Translations under genes and position numbers: made by a program
The notes under the pieces: generated by a model
The model's database searches: none
What the model was told of the DNA's origin: nothing
Seen by the model: only the letters and a program-made list of their open reading frames with translations
Part shown: positions 24,614-32,741 of the stretch, one piece after another
Position numbering within the stretch: position 1 is the first letter of the stretch
Layout: each line of letters starts with the position of its first letter
Assembly (NCBI RefSeq): GCF_002920575.1
Contig: NZ_PQSQ01000059.1
Span: forward strand, 1 to 51,698
DNA from: Streptomyces sp. Ru73
GTDB lineage: Bacteria; Actinomycetota; Actinomycetes; Streptomycetales; Streptomycetaceae
Length of the DNA: 51,698 bases
Direction of reading: 5' to 3'

Positions 24614-26707
24614 CTAGCCGGCCCCCTCTTCCGGCACGGCCGCGAACTCCGCCATCAGCGCCCGCAGCCGCGGCGACTCCACGATCTCCTCCAGCGTCAT
24701 CGGCCGGCCGTCGGGCGCGGCGATCGGCAGCCGCCAGTTCGGATACTCGTTCCACGTGCCGGGGAGGTTCTGCGGCCGCCGGTCGCCCACCGCGTCCGGC
24801 AGCCACACGCCGACCATCCTGGCCGGGGTGCGCAGCAGGAAGCGGTGCAGCGCCGCCACCGCGGCCCGCTCGTCCGCCTCCGCGTCCCCGCTCGCCGTGC
24901 CCTCCGGCAGCAGCCCGAGGCCGGCCAGCCACTCCAGCCAGGTGGCGACCTCGGCCCGGTCCGCCGCCTGCTCCTCCGCGAGGGAGCCGTCCAGCAGGCC
25001 GATGCGGTGCCGCAGCGCGGTGTGCTCGCCGGTCAGCCGGCCCGCCGTACTGGGCAGGTCGTGCGTGGTGACGGTGGCCAGGCAGCCGGCGCGCCAGCGC
25101 TCCGGCGGCAGCGGCGGCTGTCCCTCGGCGGTCCAGTCGCGCTCGAACCACAGGACGGAGGTGCCGAGGACGCCGCGCTCCTCCAGCGCCTCGCGCACCC
25201 CGTCCTCGACCGTCCCCAGGTCCTCGCCGATGACGGCGGTGCCGGCCCGCGCGGCCTCCAGCGCCAGCACGGAGAGCATCGCCTCGGCGTCGTACCGGAC
25301 GTAGGCGCCCTCGGTGGGCGGCCGGCCCTCCGGGATCCACCAGAGCCGGAAGAGGCCCATCACGTGGTCGATGCGGAGCGCGCCCGCATGGCGCAGCAGG
25401 CCGCGCAGCAGCGCGCGGAAGGGCGCGTACCCGGTCTCCGCGAGCGTGTCGGGGCGCCAGGGCGGCAGGCCCCAGTCCTGGCCGCGCGAGTTGAAGGCGT
25501 CCGGCGGGGCGCCGACGGACATGCCGGCCGCGAAGGCGTCCTGGCGGGCCCAGGTGTCGGCCCCCGTGGGGTGCACGCCGACGGCGAGGTCGTGGACCAG
25601 ACCCGTGCGCATGCCGGCGTCGCGCGCGGCGCGCTGCGCGGCCGCGAGCTGTTCGTCGGTGAGCCAGGCGGCCCTGCGGTGGAAGTCGACGCGGTCGGCC
25701 AGCGCGCGCCGCATCCGCTCCGTACGGGCGGAGCGGGGGTCGCGCAGCCCGTCGGGCCAGGCGCGCCAGTCCGGGCCGTGCGCCTCGGCGAGGGCGTACC
25801 AGGTGGCGTGGTCCTCCAGGTCCTGGCCCTGGGCCGCGCGGAAGGCGTCGTAGGCGGCCTGCCGGTCGCCGCTCAGCGGCACCGTCCGCAGCAGCTCCAG
25901 CGCCTCCTTCTTCAGCTCCCAGACCGCGTCCCGGTCGATCAGCGCGCCGTTCTTCAGCACGGCGTCGCGGAGCGCAGCGGCCCGTCCGGTGAGCTCGTCG
26001 GCGCGCTGCCGGTCGGCGCCGGACAGCTGTGCGTACTCGGGGACGTCCGCGATCCGCAGGTGCACGGGGTCGGGGAAGCGGCGCGAGGAGGGGCGGTACG
26101 GGGAGGGATCGGTGGGCGGTCCCGGTACGGCCGCGTGCAGCGGGTTCAGCTGCACGAAGTCCATGCCGAGCGTCCGTCCGGACCAGTCGGCCAGCCGGGC
26201 CAGGTCGCCGAGGTCGCCCATACCCCAGGAGGTCTGCGAGAGCAGGGAGTAGAGCTGGACCATGAAGCCGTGGCCGCGACCGGACACGCCGGGCATCCGG
26301 TCGGGCGCGACGACGAGGTGGGAGTGCGCGGCCCGGCCGTCGGGCGCGTGGGCGCGCAGCACGTGGACGCCGGGCGGCAGCGGGGCCGCGTGGCCGCCGG
26401 GCGTCAGACCCCAGTCGAGGGTCCGCCCGTCCTCGGTGTCCACGCACAGCGCGGTGCCGCCGGGCAGCCCGGCCAGGTCCGGCGGGCGGCCCTCGCGGCT
26501 GACGAGGGTGGGCGGGAGGAGGGCACGGGCGGGACCGTACTCGTACGCGTCCAGTGCGGCGCGTACGGCCTGCGGCGTGGAGGCGTCGATGCCGAGCGCC
26601 GCGAGCACGGCGACGACCGTGTCCTCGGGAACGTGGACGGTGCGGCCCGGCGCTGGCTCGTAGGACGTGGAGACGCCGTGCAGCCGGGCGAGCCGCGCTC
26701 GGCCCAT
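24614..26707 (-). CDS. malQ: 4-alpha-glucanotransferase (amylomaltase, GH77)
   Basis: 697 residues. It transfers glucan segments between maltodextrins in glycogen/maltose metabolism. The GH77 nucleophile region GALRIDHVMGLFRLWWIP, the acid/base segment VIGEDLGTV, and the third acidic region at TTHDLPSTAG are all visible. There is an actinobacterial N-terminal extension of about 140 residues before the catalytic barrel. The ATG at 26707 overlaps the stop of the preceding 84-codon gene as ATGA, so translation is probably coupled. The small membrane protein gene follows downstream. Confidence 0.94.
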   Translation of the reverse strand: MGRARLARLHGVSTSYEPAPGRTVHVPEDTVVAVLAALGIDASTPQAVRAALDAYEYGPARALLPPTLVSREGRPPDLAGLPGGTALCVDTEDGRTLDWGLTPGGHAAPLPPGVHVLRAHAPDGRAAHSHLVVAPDRMPGVSGRGHGFMVQLYSLLSQTSWGMGDLGDLARLADWSGRTLGMDFVQLNPLHAAVPGPPTDPSPYRPSSRRFPDPVHLRIADVPEYAQLSGADRQRADELTGRAAALRDAVLKNGALIDRDAVWELKKEALELLRTVPLSGDRQAAYDAFRAAQGQDLEDHATWYALAEAHGPDWRAWPDGLRDPRSARTERMRRALADRVDFHRRAAWLTDEQLAAAQRAARDAGMRTGLVHDLAVGVHPTGADTWARQDAFAAGMSVGAPPDAFNSRGQDWGLPPWRPDTLAETGYAPFRALLRGLLRHAGALRIDHVMGLFRLWWIPEGRPPTEGAYVRYDAEAMLSVLALEAARAGTAVIGEDLGTVEDGVREALEERGVLGTSVLWFERDWTAEGQPPLPPERWRAGCLATVTTHDLPSTAGRLTGEHTALRHRIGLLDGSLAEEQAADRAEVATWLEWLAGLGLLPEGTASGDAEADERAAVAALHRFLLRTPARMVGVWLPDAVGDRRPQNLPGTWNEYPNWRLPIAAPDGRPMTLEEIVESPRLRALMAEFAAVPEEGAG

Positions 26708-26961
26708 CAGACCTCCATGGACTCCGTGCCGTAGCCGGCGGCGGCGGGCTCACTGGTGAGCGGCAGCTCGGCGGCGATGGGGGTCTCGCTGGTGAGGGGC
26801 ATGCTGTCGGCGAGCGGGGGCTCGCTGGTCAGAGGGGGCTCGGAGAAGGTGAACGAGCCGGATCCGTCCAAGCCGCAGTCCGGGTCGGAGACCCCTGCCA
26901 GCAGATCCGGCTCGGTCGGTTTGGAGAGGGCGTCGAGAAGGAGCTGAGCGGACGGAGCCAC
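26707..26961 (-). CDS. 84-residue acidic Ser/Thr-Glu-Pro-repeat peptide, coupled to malQ
   Basis: Start GTG 26961 (VAPSAQLLLDALSKPTEP) was chosen because GGGAGG lies 5 bases upstream; an earlier GTG at 27036 has no good ribosome-binding site. The stop overlaps the malQ start (ATGA). The N-terminal half is a possible amphipathic helix. The C-terminal half is a string of LTSEP-like units (SEPPLTSEPPL, MPLTSETPI, LPLTSEP) ending GYGTESMEV, with one Cys. I recognise no family. The leader-plus-repeat shape recalls ribosomal peptide precursors, but no modifying enzyme is nearby. It may be a regulator or partner of MalQ, or a structural small protein. Confidence 0.6.
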   Translation of the reverse strand: MAPSAQLLLDALSKPTEPDLLAGVSDPDCGLDGSGSFTFSEPPLTSEPPLADSMPLTSETPIAAELPLTSEPAAAGYGTESMEV

Positions 26962-27336
26962 GAGGGCCTCCCGTTCGTCGAGAGTAGGACACGAGGGCCC
27001 TACCCAGTGAATGCCGCCGCAGACGTATCCGGTCACTAAACGTGTTCCACCTCACACCCCCGCCTCGGTGAACGATTTGGCGGCGGAGTCGGTCGCCCAC
27101 GCAGGAGATCCCGACTAAACGGACATCATAGCGAAACTCCTGCGGCATTTCCCCTGGACAGCGCTTCCCGCGCGTCCCATCGGTCACAGCGGGCAAAGGG
27201 GGGCACTTCGGTTGCCCTCGTTGACACCTCGACCCCCGAGTGGTGGGCTCACAGCCACCGGCGGCCGCCCGCACACCGACCACGCGGGGCCGGCCCGCCG
27301 GACGAGGCCGCAGACCGACGGGGACGAGGAGAGGCC
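26962..27336. other. divergent promoter gap between the malQ unit and the GH84 gene
   Basis: 375 bases without a convincing gene. On the minus strand TATGAT at 27125-27130 is a good -10 candidate for the small-peptide/malQ transcript, though no clear -35 precedes it. On the plus strand TTGACA at 27221-27226 could be a -35 for the GH84 gene, but the expected -10 position is poor. Confidence 0.4.
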
Positions 27337-30300
27337 GTGCGATTCCGTGGCGCCCGCGCCAGGAAACGGAACGGCGCCGGGCCCGGCGCCAGGGTGGCAG
27401 GCACGACAGCGCTGGCCGCCGCCGTCATAGGGGGACTTCTCGGCGGCGTACCGGCCGCCCAGGCCGCGCCCGACGAACCCGCCACCGGCGCCCCCGACCG
27501 GCCCGCCGACGCGGCCCCCACGCCCGCCGTCTGGCCCCGCCCGCAGTCGCTCCGGACCCTCGGCACGGCCGTACCGCTCGGCACCGCCGTCACGGTCGTC
27601 AGCCCCGAGGACACCGATCCGTATGCCGTCGAAGCCCTCCTGAAGCTGCTGCGGAGCGCCGGAGTGCGCACGGTCCACGAGGCGCGCCCCGGAGCGCCGC
27701 TGCCCTCCGACGGGCCGCTGATCCGCGTCGGGGGGCAACACGCCGCCGACGCGCTGCGCGCCCTGCACGCCCCCGCACGCGGCACGGACCTGCCCTCCGG
27801 CGGCTACCGGCTGGCCGTCGGCGAGGTCGCCGGGCGCGGCACGGTCGCCATGGAGGGCGCCGGCCCCGACGGGCTCTTCCACGCCGTGCAGACGCTGCGG
27901 CAGCTCATCACGCGGGACGCGGACGGCGGGCACCGGCTGGCCTCCGTCGCCGTACGGGACTGGCCGGGCACCGCGGTCCGCGGCACCACCGAGGGCTTCT
28001 TCGGCCGGCCCTGGTCGCAGGCCGAACGGCTGGCGCAGCTCGACTTCATGGGCCGTACGAAGCAGAACCGCTTCCTCTACGCGGCGGGCGACGACCCGTA
28101 CCGGCAGGCCCGCTGGCGCGACCCCTACCCCGCTGCGCAGCGCGCCGACTTCCGCGAGCTGGCCGAGCGGGCCCGGGCCAACCACGTCACGCTGGGCTGG
28201 GCGGTCTCCCCCGGCCAGTCGATGTGCCTGTCCTCCGCCGAGGACGTACGGGCACTGCAGCGCAAGGTGGACGCCATGTGGGCGCTGGGCGTGCGCGGCT
28301 TCCAGCTCCAGTTCCAGGACGTCAGCTACAGCGAGTGGCACTGCGACGCCGACGGGGACGCCTTCGGCACCGGACCGGAGGCCGCGGCCCGCGCCCAGGC
28401 GAAGGTGGCCAACGCGCTCGCCGACCACCTCGCCGAGCGCCACCCCGGCGCCGCACCCCTGTCGCTGATGCCCACGGAGTACTACCAGGACGGCTCGACC
28501 GCGTACCGCGAGGCGCTGGCGGACGCGCTCGCCGACCGGGTGGAGGTGGCCTGGACCGGCGTCGGCGTCGTGCCCCGCACCATCACCGGCGGCGAACTGG
28601 CAAGGGCCCGTGAGGTGTTCGGGCACCGGCTGATCACGATGGACAACTACCCGGTCAACGACTACGCCCAGGACCGGATCTTCCTCGGCCCGTACACCGG
28701 GCGGGAGCCCGCCGTCGCCACCGGTTCAGCGGCGCTCCTGGCCAACGCCATGGAACAGCCCACGGCCTCCCGCATCCCGCTGTTCACCGCCGCCGACTAC
28801 GCCTGGAACCCCCGCGACTACCGCCCCAAGGAGTCCTGGCGGGCGGCCATCGACGACCTGGCCGACGGCCTGGCGGACGACGGCGGCTCCCCCGCCGGCG
28901 GCCGGGCCGGCGGGGACCGCACCCGCGCCGCGCTGCACGCGCTCGCGGGCAACGCCGCCTCCTCCGTGCTGCACTCCGGCGAGTCGGGCTACCTCCGGCC
29001 GCTCATCGACCGCTTCTGGGCGGCCCGCGCCACCGCGGTCAACGGCGGCGGCGCGGCCGCCGACGAGGCATACACCAAGGCGGCCGCCGCGCTCCGCTCG
29101 GCGTTCACCACCATGAGCGAGGCCCCCGACCGGCTGACCGGCGGCCTGGCCGACGAGGTACGCCCCTGGTCCGAGCAGCTGGCCCGCTACGGCCGGGCCG
29201 GCGTGCGGGCCGTCGACATGCTGCGCGCCCAGGCCCGCGGCGACGGCGCAGCGGCGTGGCGGGCCCAGCGGGCGGCCGAGCGGCTGCGCAAGGAGATCGG
29301 CGTGCACCCCGCGACGGTCGGCAAGGGCGTGCTCGGCCCGTTCCTGGACCGGGCCCTGCGCGAGTCCGACGCCTGGACCGGCGCCGCCTCCGACGCGCCG
29401 GCCCCGCACGAGGCGGCCCACGCCACCGCGCTGACCGTGCCGTTCGGCCGGGTCCGCACGCTGTCCGCGGTCACCGCCCTCACCGACCCGTCACGGGACG
29501 CCGCGCGCGCCACGGTGGAGGCCCGGGTCCCGGGCCAGGGCTGGCGGCGCCTCGGCCGCCTCGCCGCCTCCGGCTGGACCCAGACCGCCGCGCACGGCAT
29601 GCGCGCCGACGCCGTGCGCCTGCACTGGGACGAGGACGACCCGGCCCCGTCCGTGTCGTCCCTCACGCCCTGGTTCGACGACACGGCCCCGGCCGGCCTG
29701 GAGCTGTCCCGTAAGGAGGTGGACGCCGACACCGGCGGCACGGCCGCCGTCGACGTACGGCTCTTCTCCCGCCGCCCCTCCGACGTCCGCGGCCGGCTCC
29801 GGGTCGAGGCGCCCAGGGGCTTCGCCGTGCAGGCGCCCGACCGGCTCACCGCGCCGCGCGGCGGCACCGCGACCGCCCGCCTCCGGATCACCGTGCCCGC
29901 CGGCGCCCGCACCGGCACGTACGAGGTCCCGGTCTCCTTCGGGGACGAGAAGCGGACCCTGACCCTGCGGACGTTCCCGCCGACCGGCGGCAGGGACCTG
30001 GCCCGCGGCGCGCGAGCGACCTCCTCGGGCGACGAGACGGAGGACTTCCCGGCCTCGGCCGCGACGGACGGCGACCCGCGTACCCGCTGGTCCTCGCCCG
30101 CCGAGGACGGCGCCTGGCTCCAGTTCGCGCTGGACCGCCCGGTGCGGCTCGGCCGGGTGGTCCTGCACTGGCAGGACGCGTACGCGGCCCGCTACCGCGT
30201 GCAGGTCTCCTCCGACGGCCGCACCTGGCGCACGGCCGCCACGGTCCGCGACGGCGGGGGCGGCCGCGAGAGCGTCCGGATGGACGCGAAGGACGTCCGC

Positions 30301-30537
30301 TACGTCCGCATCCAGGGCGACGAACGGGCGACCCGCTTCGGCTACTCGCTGTGGGGGGTGGAGGCGTACGCGGTCTCCGGCCGCGGTCATGCCGACGACG
30401 GGGGCCGCCGGGGTGACGGCCGCCACCGGGACGTCCCCGCGCAGCGCGGGGACGGCGCCGGGAAGCGCGGGAACGAGCACGGCCACCCGGAGGACCACGG
30501 TCACCGGAACGGCCACGGCCACGCGCCGCGGGACTGA
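27337..30537 (+). CDS. secreted GH84 beta-N-acetylglucosaminidase with CBM32 and His-rich tail
   Basis: 1066 residues. The signal peptide ends near residue 43 (AQA). A GH20b-like N-terminal domain (about 65-205) precedes the GH84 barrel (about 212-500: GTTEGFFGRPWS, FLYAAGDDPY, WTGVGVVP). A helical region follows, then an NEW3-like beta-sandwich (about 790-885), an F5/8-type C (CBM32) domain (about 888-1010), and a 50-residue Gly/His/Asp-rich tail. The role is release of N-acetylglucosamine from glycans outside the cell. The usual catalytic Asp-Asp pair reads Gln-Asp here (Q327-D328 in LQFQDVSYSEWH). The start is GTG 27337, 4 bases after GAGGAGAG. A long hairpin follows the stop. Confidence 0.85.
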   Translation: MRFRGARARKRNGAGPGARVAGTTALAAAVIGGLLGGVPAAQAAPDEPATGAPDRPADAAPTPAVWPRPQSLRTLGTAVPLGTAVTVVSPEDTDPYAVEALLKLLRSAGVRTVHEARPGAPLPSDGPLIRVGGQHAADALRALHAPARGTDLPSGGYRLAVGEVAGRGTVAMEGAGPDGLFHAVQTLRQLITRDADGGHRLASVAVRDWPGTAVRGTTEGFFGRPWSQAERLAQLDFMGRTKQNRFLYAAGDDPYRQARWRDPYPAAQRADFRELAERARANHVTLGWAVSPGQSMCLSSAEDVRALQRKVDAMWALGVRGFQLQFQDVSYSEWHCDADGDAFGTGPEAAARAQAKVANALADHLAERHPGAAPLSLMPTEYYQDGSTAYREALADALADRVEVAWTGVGVVPRTITGGELARAREVFGHRLITMDNYPVNDYAQDRIFLGPYTGREPAVATGSAALLANAMEQPTASRIPLFTAADYAWNPRDYRPKESWRAAIDDLADGLADDGGSPAGGRAGGDRTRAALHALAGNAASSVLHSGESGYLRPLIDRFWAARATAVNGGGAAADEAYTKAAAALRSAFTTMSEAPDRLTGGLADEVRPWSEQLARYGRAGVRAVDMLRAQARGDGAAAWRAQRAAERLRKEIGVHPATVGKGVLGPFLDRALRESDAWTGAASDAPAPHEAAHATALTVPFGRVRTLSAVTALTDPSRDAARATVEARVPGQGWRRLGRLAASGWTQTAAHGMRADAVRLHWDEDDPAPSVSSLTPWFDDTAPAGLELSRKEVDADTGGTAAVDVRLFSRRPSDVRGRLRVEAPRGFAVQAPDRLTAPRGGTATARLRITVPAGARTGTYEVPVSFGDEKRTLTLRTFPPTGGRDLARGARATSSGDETEDFPASAATDGDPRTRWSSPAEDGAWLQFALDRPVRLGRVVLHWQDAYAARYRVQVSSDGRTWRTAATVRDGGGGRESVRMDAKDVRYVRIQGDERATRFGYSLWGVEAYAVSGRGHADDGGRRGDGRHRDVPAQRGDGAGKRGNEHGHPEDHGHRNGHGHAPRD

Positions 30538-30573
30538 CCGCCCGGTTGCCGGGCGCGGCCGCGTCGTGGCTGG

Positions 30574-30617
30574 TCGCGCAGTTCCCCGCGCCCTCGGGGG
30601 CGCGGGGAACTGCGCGA
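30574..30617. repeat. Streptomyces interspersed palindrome, copy C (complete)
   Basis: Perfect 20-bp stem (30574-30593 with 30598-30617) and 4-nt loop, flanked by gtcgtggctgg and caaccggcacggcggga. The most complete of three copies in the window. It lies 36 bases after the GH84 gene and between convergent units, so it probably also terminates transcription. Confidence 0.88.
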
Positions 30618-30705
30618 GCAACCGGCACGGCGGGACAGCCGGCCGACGGCCGAGGCCCCGCGGCGGCGGCCCGGGTGCGTTCCGGGGAACGCGAATGGCC
30701 CGGAT

Positions 30706-31242
30706 CTACGCGGAAACCGCGTCGATACGGGCCATCGCATCCTCCGCGCCGTACGGCTGCAGATATGGCAGCCAGCGCGGGTCCCTATGCCCGGTGCCGA
30801 TGATCCGCCAGGCCAGGCCGGACGGTGGCGCGGGCTGATGACGCAGCCGCCAGCCGATCTCGGCGACGTGCCGGTCGGCCTTGACGTGATTGCAGCGACG
30901 GCACGCGGCCACCACGTTCTCCCAGGTGTGCTGCCCCCCGCGGCTGCGCGGGATCACGTGGTCGACGCTGGTTGCGACGCCACCGCAGTACATGCACCGG
31001 CCGCCGTCCCGCGCGAAGAGCGCACGGCGGGTCAGGGGGACGGGACCGCGGAAGGGCACCCGTACGAAACGCTTGAGACGGACCACGCTGGGAGCAGGCA
31101 GAGCGCGGGTCGCACTGTGCATCAGGGCGCCGGAATCCTCGAGGCTGACGGCCTTCTCATTGAGGACGAGGATGAGCGCGCGGCGGAGCGGTACGACGCC
31201 GAGCGGCTCGTACGACGCGTTGAGGACCAGGACATGCGGCAC
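30706..31242 (-). CDS. HNH endonuclease family protein
   Basis: 178 residues. A conserved N-terminal segment (VPHVLVLNASYEPLGVVPLRRA) precedes an HNH domain: CMYCGG, SVDHVIPRSRGG, WENVVAACRRCNHVKADR. The two CxxC pairs form a zinc knuckle beside the DHxxPRSRGG catalytic core. The start is GTG 31242 with a strong AAGGAGG 6 bases upstream; the frame is open to 31365 but that part is not family-like. Stand-alone HNH proteins of this kind are widespread in actinobacteria and their biological role is not known. Divergent from the MscS gene. Confidence 0.88.
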   Translation of the reverse strand: MPHVLVLNASYEPLGVVPLRRALILVLNEKAVSLEDSGALMHSATRALPAPSVVRLKRFVRVPFRGPVPLTRRALFARDGGRCMYCGGVATSVDHVIPRSRGGQHTWENVVAACRRCNHVKADRHVAEIGWRLRHQPAPPSGLAWRIIGTGHRDPRWLPYLQPYGAEDAMARIDAVSA

Positions 31243-31507
31243 GGGTGCCTCCTTGTACGCCGGCGGCGCGTGGCTCGCGCCGGGACGATCTCCCCACAGT
31301 GTCCCCCGGTGCCTGGTCGGAGCGCCACCATGACCAGGTAACGGGTCGGAGGTGTTTTCGACCACACTTCTTTACTGCCCAGCATTTCGGCCCGCGCTAC
31401 TCGAACAACGGCGCGGACTGCCCGCGTTGCCCCGTTAGTGTGGTTGGTCTGCCCGATGTGCGGTACGTGCTGCTCGGGTGCTGGTGTCCCACACGGAAGG
31501 TCTTGTT

Positions 31508-32587
31508 GTGTACTGGTCCGCTTCTCCGGTCGCCGCCACGGCACCGGATCCGTCCTCCCTGTCCGAGGCCACGGAGAAGGCCACCGACGCCGCAGGCTGG
31601 GTGCAGCAGAACTGGCAGAGCTGGCTCGACGCCGGTCTGCGCATCATCCTGATCGTCGTCATCGCCGTGGTCCTGCGCTCGCTGGTCCGCCGTGCGATCA
31701 CGAAGCTGATCGAGCGCATGAACCGCAACGCCGGGGCGTCGCGCAACAGCGCGCTCGGCGGCTTCCTGGTGAACGCCGAGCGCCGCCGGCAGCGCTCCGA
31801 GGCCATCGGCTCGGTGCTGCGCAGCGTCGCGTCCTTCGTGATCCTCGGCACAGCCGCCCTCACGGTGCTGTCCGTGCTGAACATCAACCTGGCGCCGCTG
31901 CTGGCCAGCGCCGGCGTCGCGGGCGTCGCGATCGGTTTCGGCGCGCGCAACCTCGTCACGGACTTCCTCTCCGGCGTCTTCATGATCCTGGAGGACCAGT
32001 ACGGCGTCGGCGACACCATCGACGCGGGCGTCGCCTCGGGTGAGGTCATCGAGGTCGGGCTGCGGGTCACCAAGCTGCGCGGCGCCGACGGCGAGATCTG
32101 GTACGTCCGGAACGGCGAGGTCAAGCGGATAGGCAACCTCAGCCAGGGCTGGGCGACCGCCACCGTCGACGTGCAGCTGCGCGCGACCGAGGACCTGGAC
32201 CGGGTGCGGGAGGTCATCACCGAGGCGGGCGAGGAGATGGCCAAGTCCGAGCCGTGGAACGAGCGCCTGTGGGAGCCGGTCGAGGTGCTCGGCCTGAGCG
32301 AGGTGCTGCTCGACACCATGACGATCACGGTGTCCGCCAAGACGATGCCCGGCAAGTCCTTCGCCGTCGAGCGCGAGCTGCGCTGGCGCATCAAGAAGGC
32401 GCTGGACGCGGCCGGCATCCGCATCGTCGGCCACGAGCCGCTGCCGGCGGAGGACGAGGAGACCCCCGACCCGTCGGGCTCCGTCGCGGCCCCGTCCGCG
32501 TTCAACAACCCCCTCTCCCCCCAGTCGGTCGCCAGCAACCCGATCACGCCCCCTGCCCAGTCCTCGTCGACCAGCCTGAACAAGTAA
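31508..32587 (+). CDS. mechanosensitive ion channel, MscS family
   Basis: 359 residues. Three predicted helices: 41-63, 102-124 and the pore helix region 128-160 (LLASAGVAGVAIGFGARNLVTDFLSGVFMI), followed by the MscS beta domain (YGVGDTI, VTKLRGADGEIWYVRNGEVKRIGNLSQ) and a C-terminal alpha/beta domain. A Pro/Ser-rich tail ends the protein. It opens on membrane tension to release solutes in hypo-osmotic shock. The start GTG 31508 (VYWSASP) follows GGAAGG by 7 bases; an in-frame ATG-free extension back to 31478 has no ribosome-binding site. A hairpin follows the stop. Confidence 0.88.
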   Translation: MYWSASPVAATAPDPSSLSEATEKATDAAGWVQQNWQSWLDAGLRIILIVVIAVVLRSLVRRAITKLIERMNRNAGASRNSALGGFLVNAERRRQRSEAIGSVLRSVASFVILGTAALTVLSVLNINLAPLLASAGVAGVAIGFGARNLVTDFLSGVFMILEDQYGVGDTIDAGVASGEVIEVGLRVTKLRGADGEIWYVRNGEVKRIGNLSQGWATATVDVQLRATEDLDRVREVITEAGEEMAKSEPWNERLWEPVEVLGLSEVLLDTMTITVSAKTMPGKSFAVERELRWRIKKALDAAGIRIVGHEPLPAEDEETPDPSGSVAAPSAFNNPLSPQSVASNPITPPAQSSSTSLNK

Positions 32588-32623
32588 GGCCCGGCCCCAC
32601 GGCCCCGAGGCCGCTCCGGCACC

Positions 32624-32658
32624 ATCGGCCCGCTCCTCGCACCGGGGAGCGGGCCGAT
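32624..32658 (+). terminator. hairpin terminator after the MscS gene
   Basis: Perfect 13-bp stem (32624-32636 with 32646-32658) and 9-nt loop, 36 bases after the channel gene stop. Confidence 0.85.
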
Positions 32659-32708
32659 CCGTGTCCGGACCATTGACGGGGCCCGTACGAGGACCTACCT
32701 TCCAGTTG

Positions 32709-32726
32709 ATTGGAAAGTTTCTTAAC
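32709..32726. promoter_or_regulatory. candidate ROK-regulator operator
   Basis: ATTGGAAAGTTTCTTAAC, an AT-rich quasi-palindrome around a GAAA-G-TTTC core, ends 15 bases before the ROK gene start. It resembles, from memory, the TTAG-GAAA-N-TTTC-CTAA type sites of actinobacterial ROK regulators, with three mismatches. Probably an autoregulatory site controlling the whole sugar cluster. Confidence 0.5.
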
Positions 32727-32741
32727 AGATCAGCGGGGCGG

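Noticed and set aside
26962..27036. Earlier GTG start (27036) for the small peptide before malQ
   Set aside because: No ribosome-binding site at suitable distance; GTG 26961 has GGGAGG at 5 bases.
7090..30617. The three interspersed palindromes read as a CRISPR-like array
   Set aside because: Copies lie about 10 kb or more apart at gene ends, with no regular spacing or spacers.
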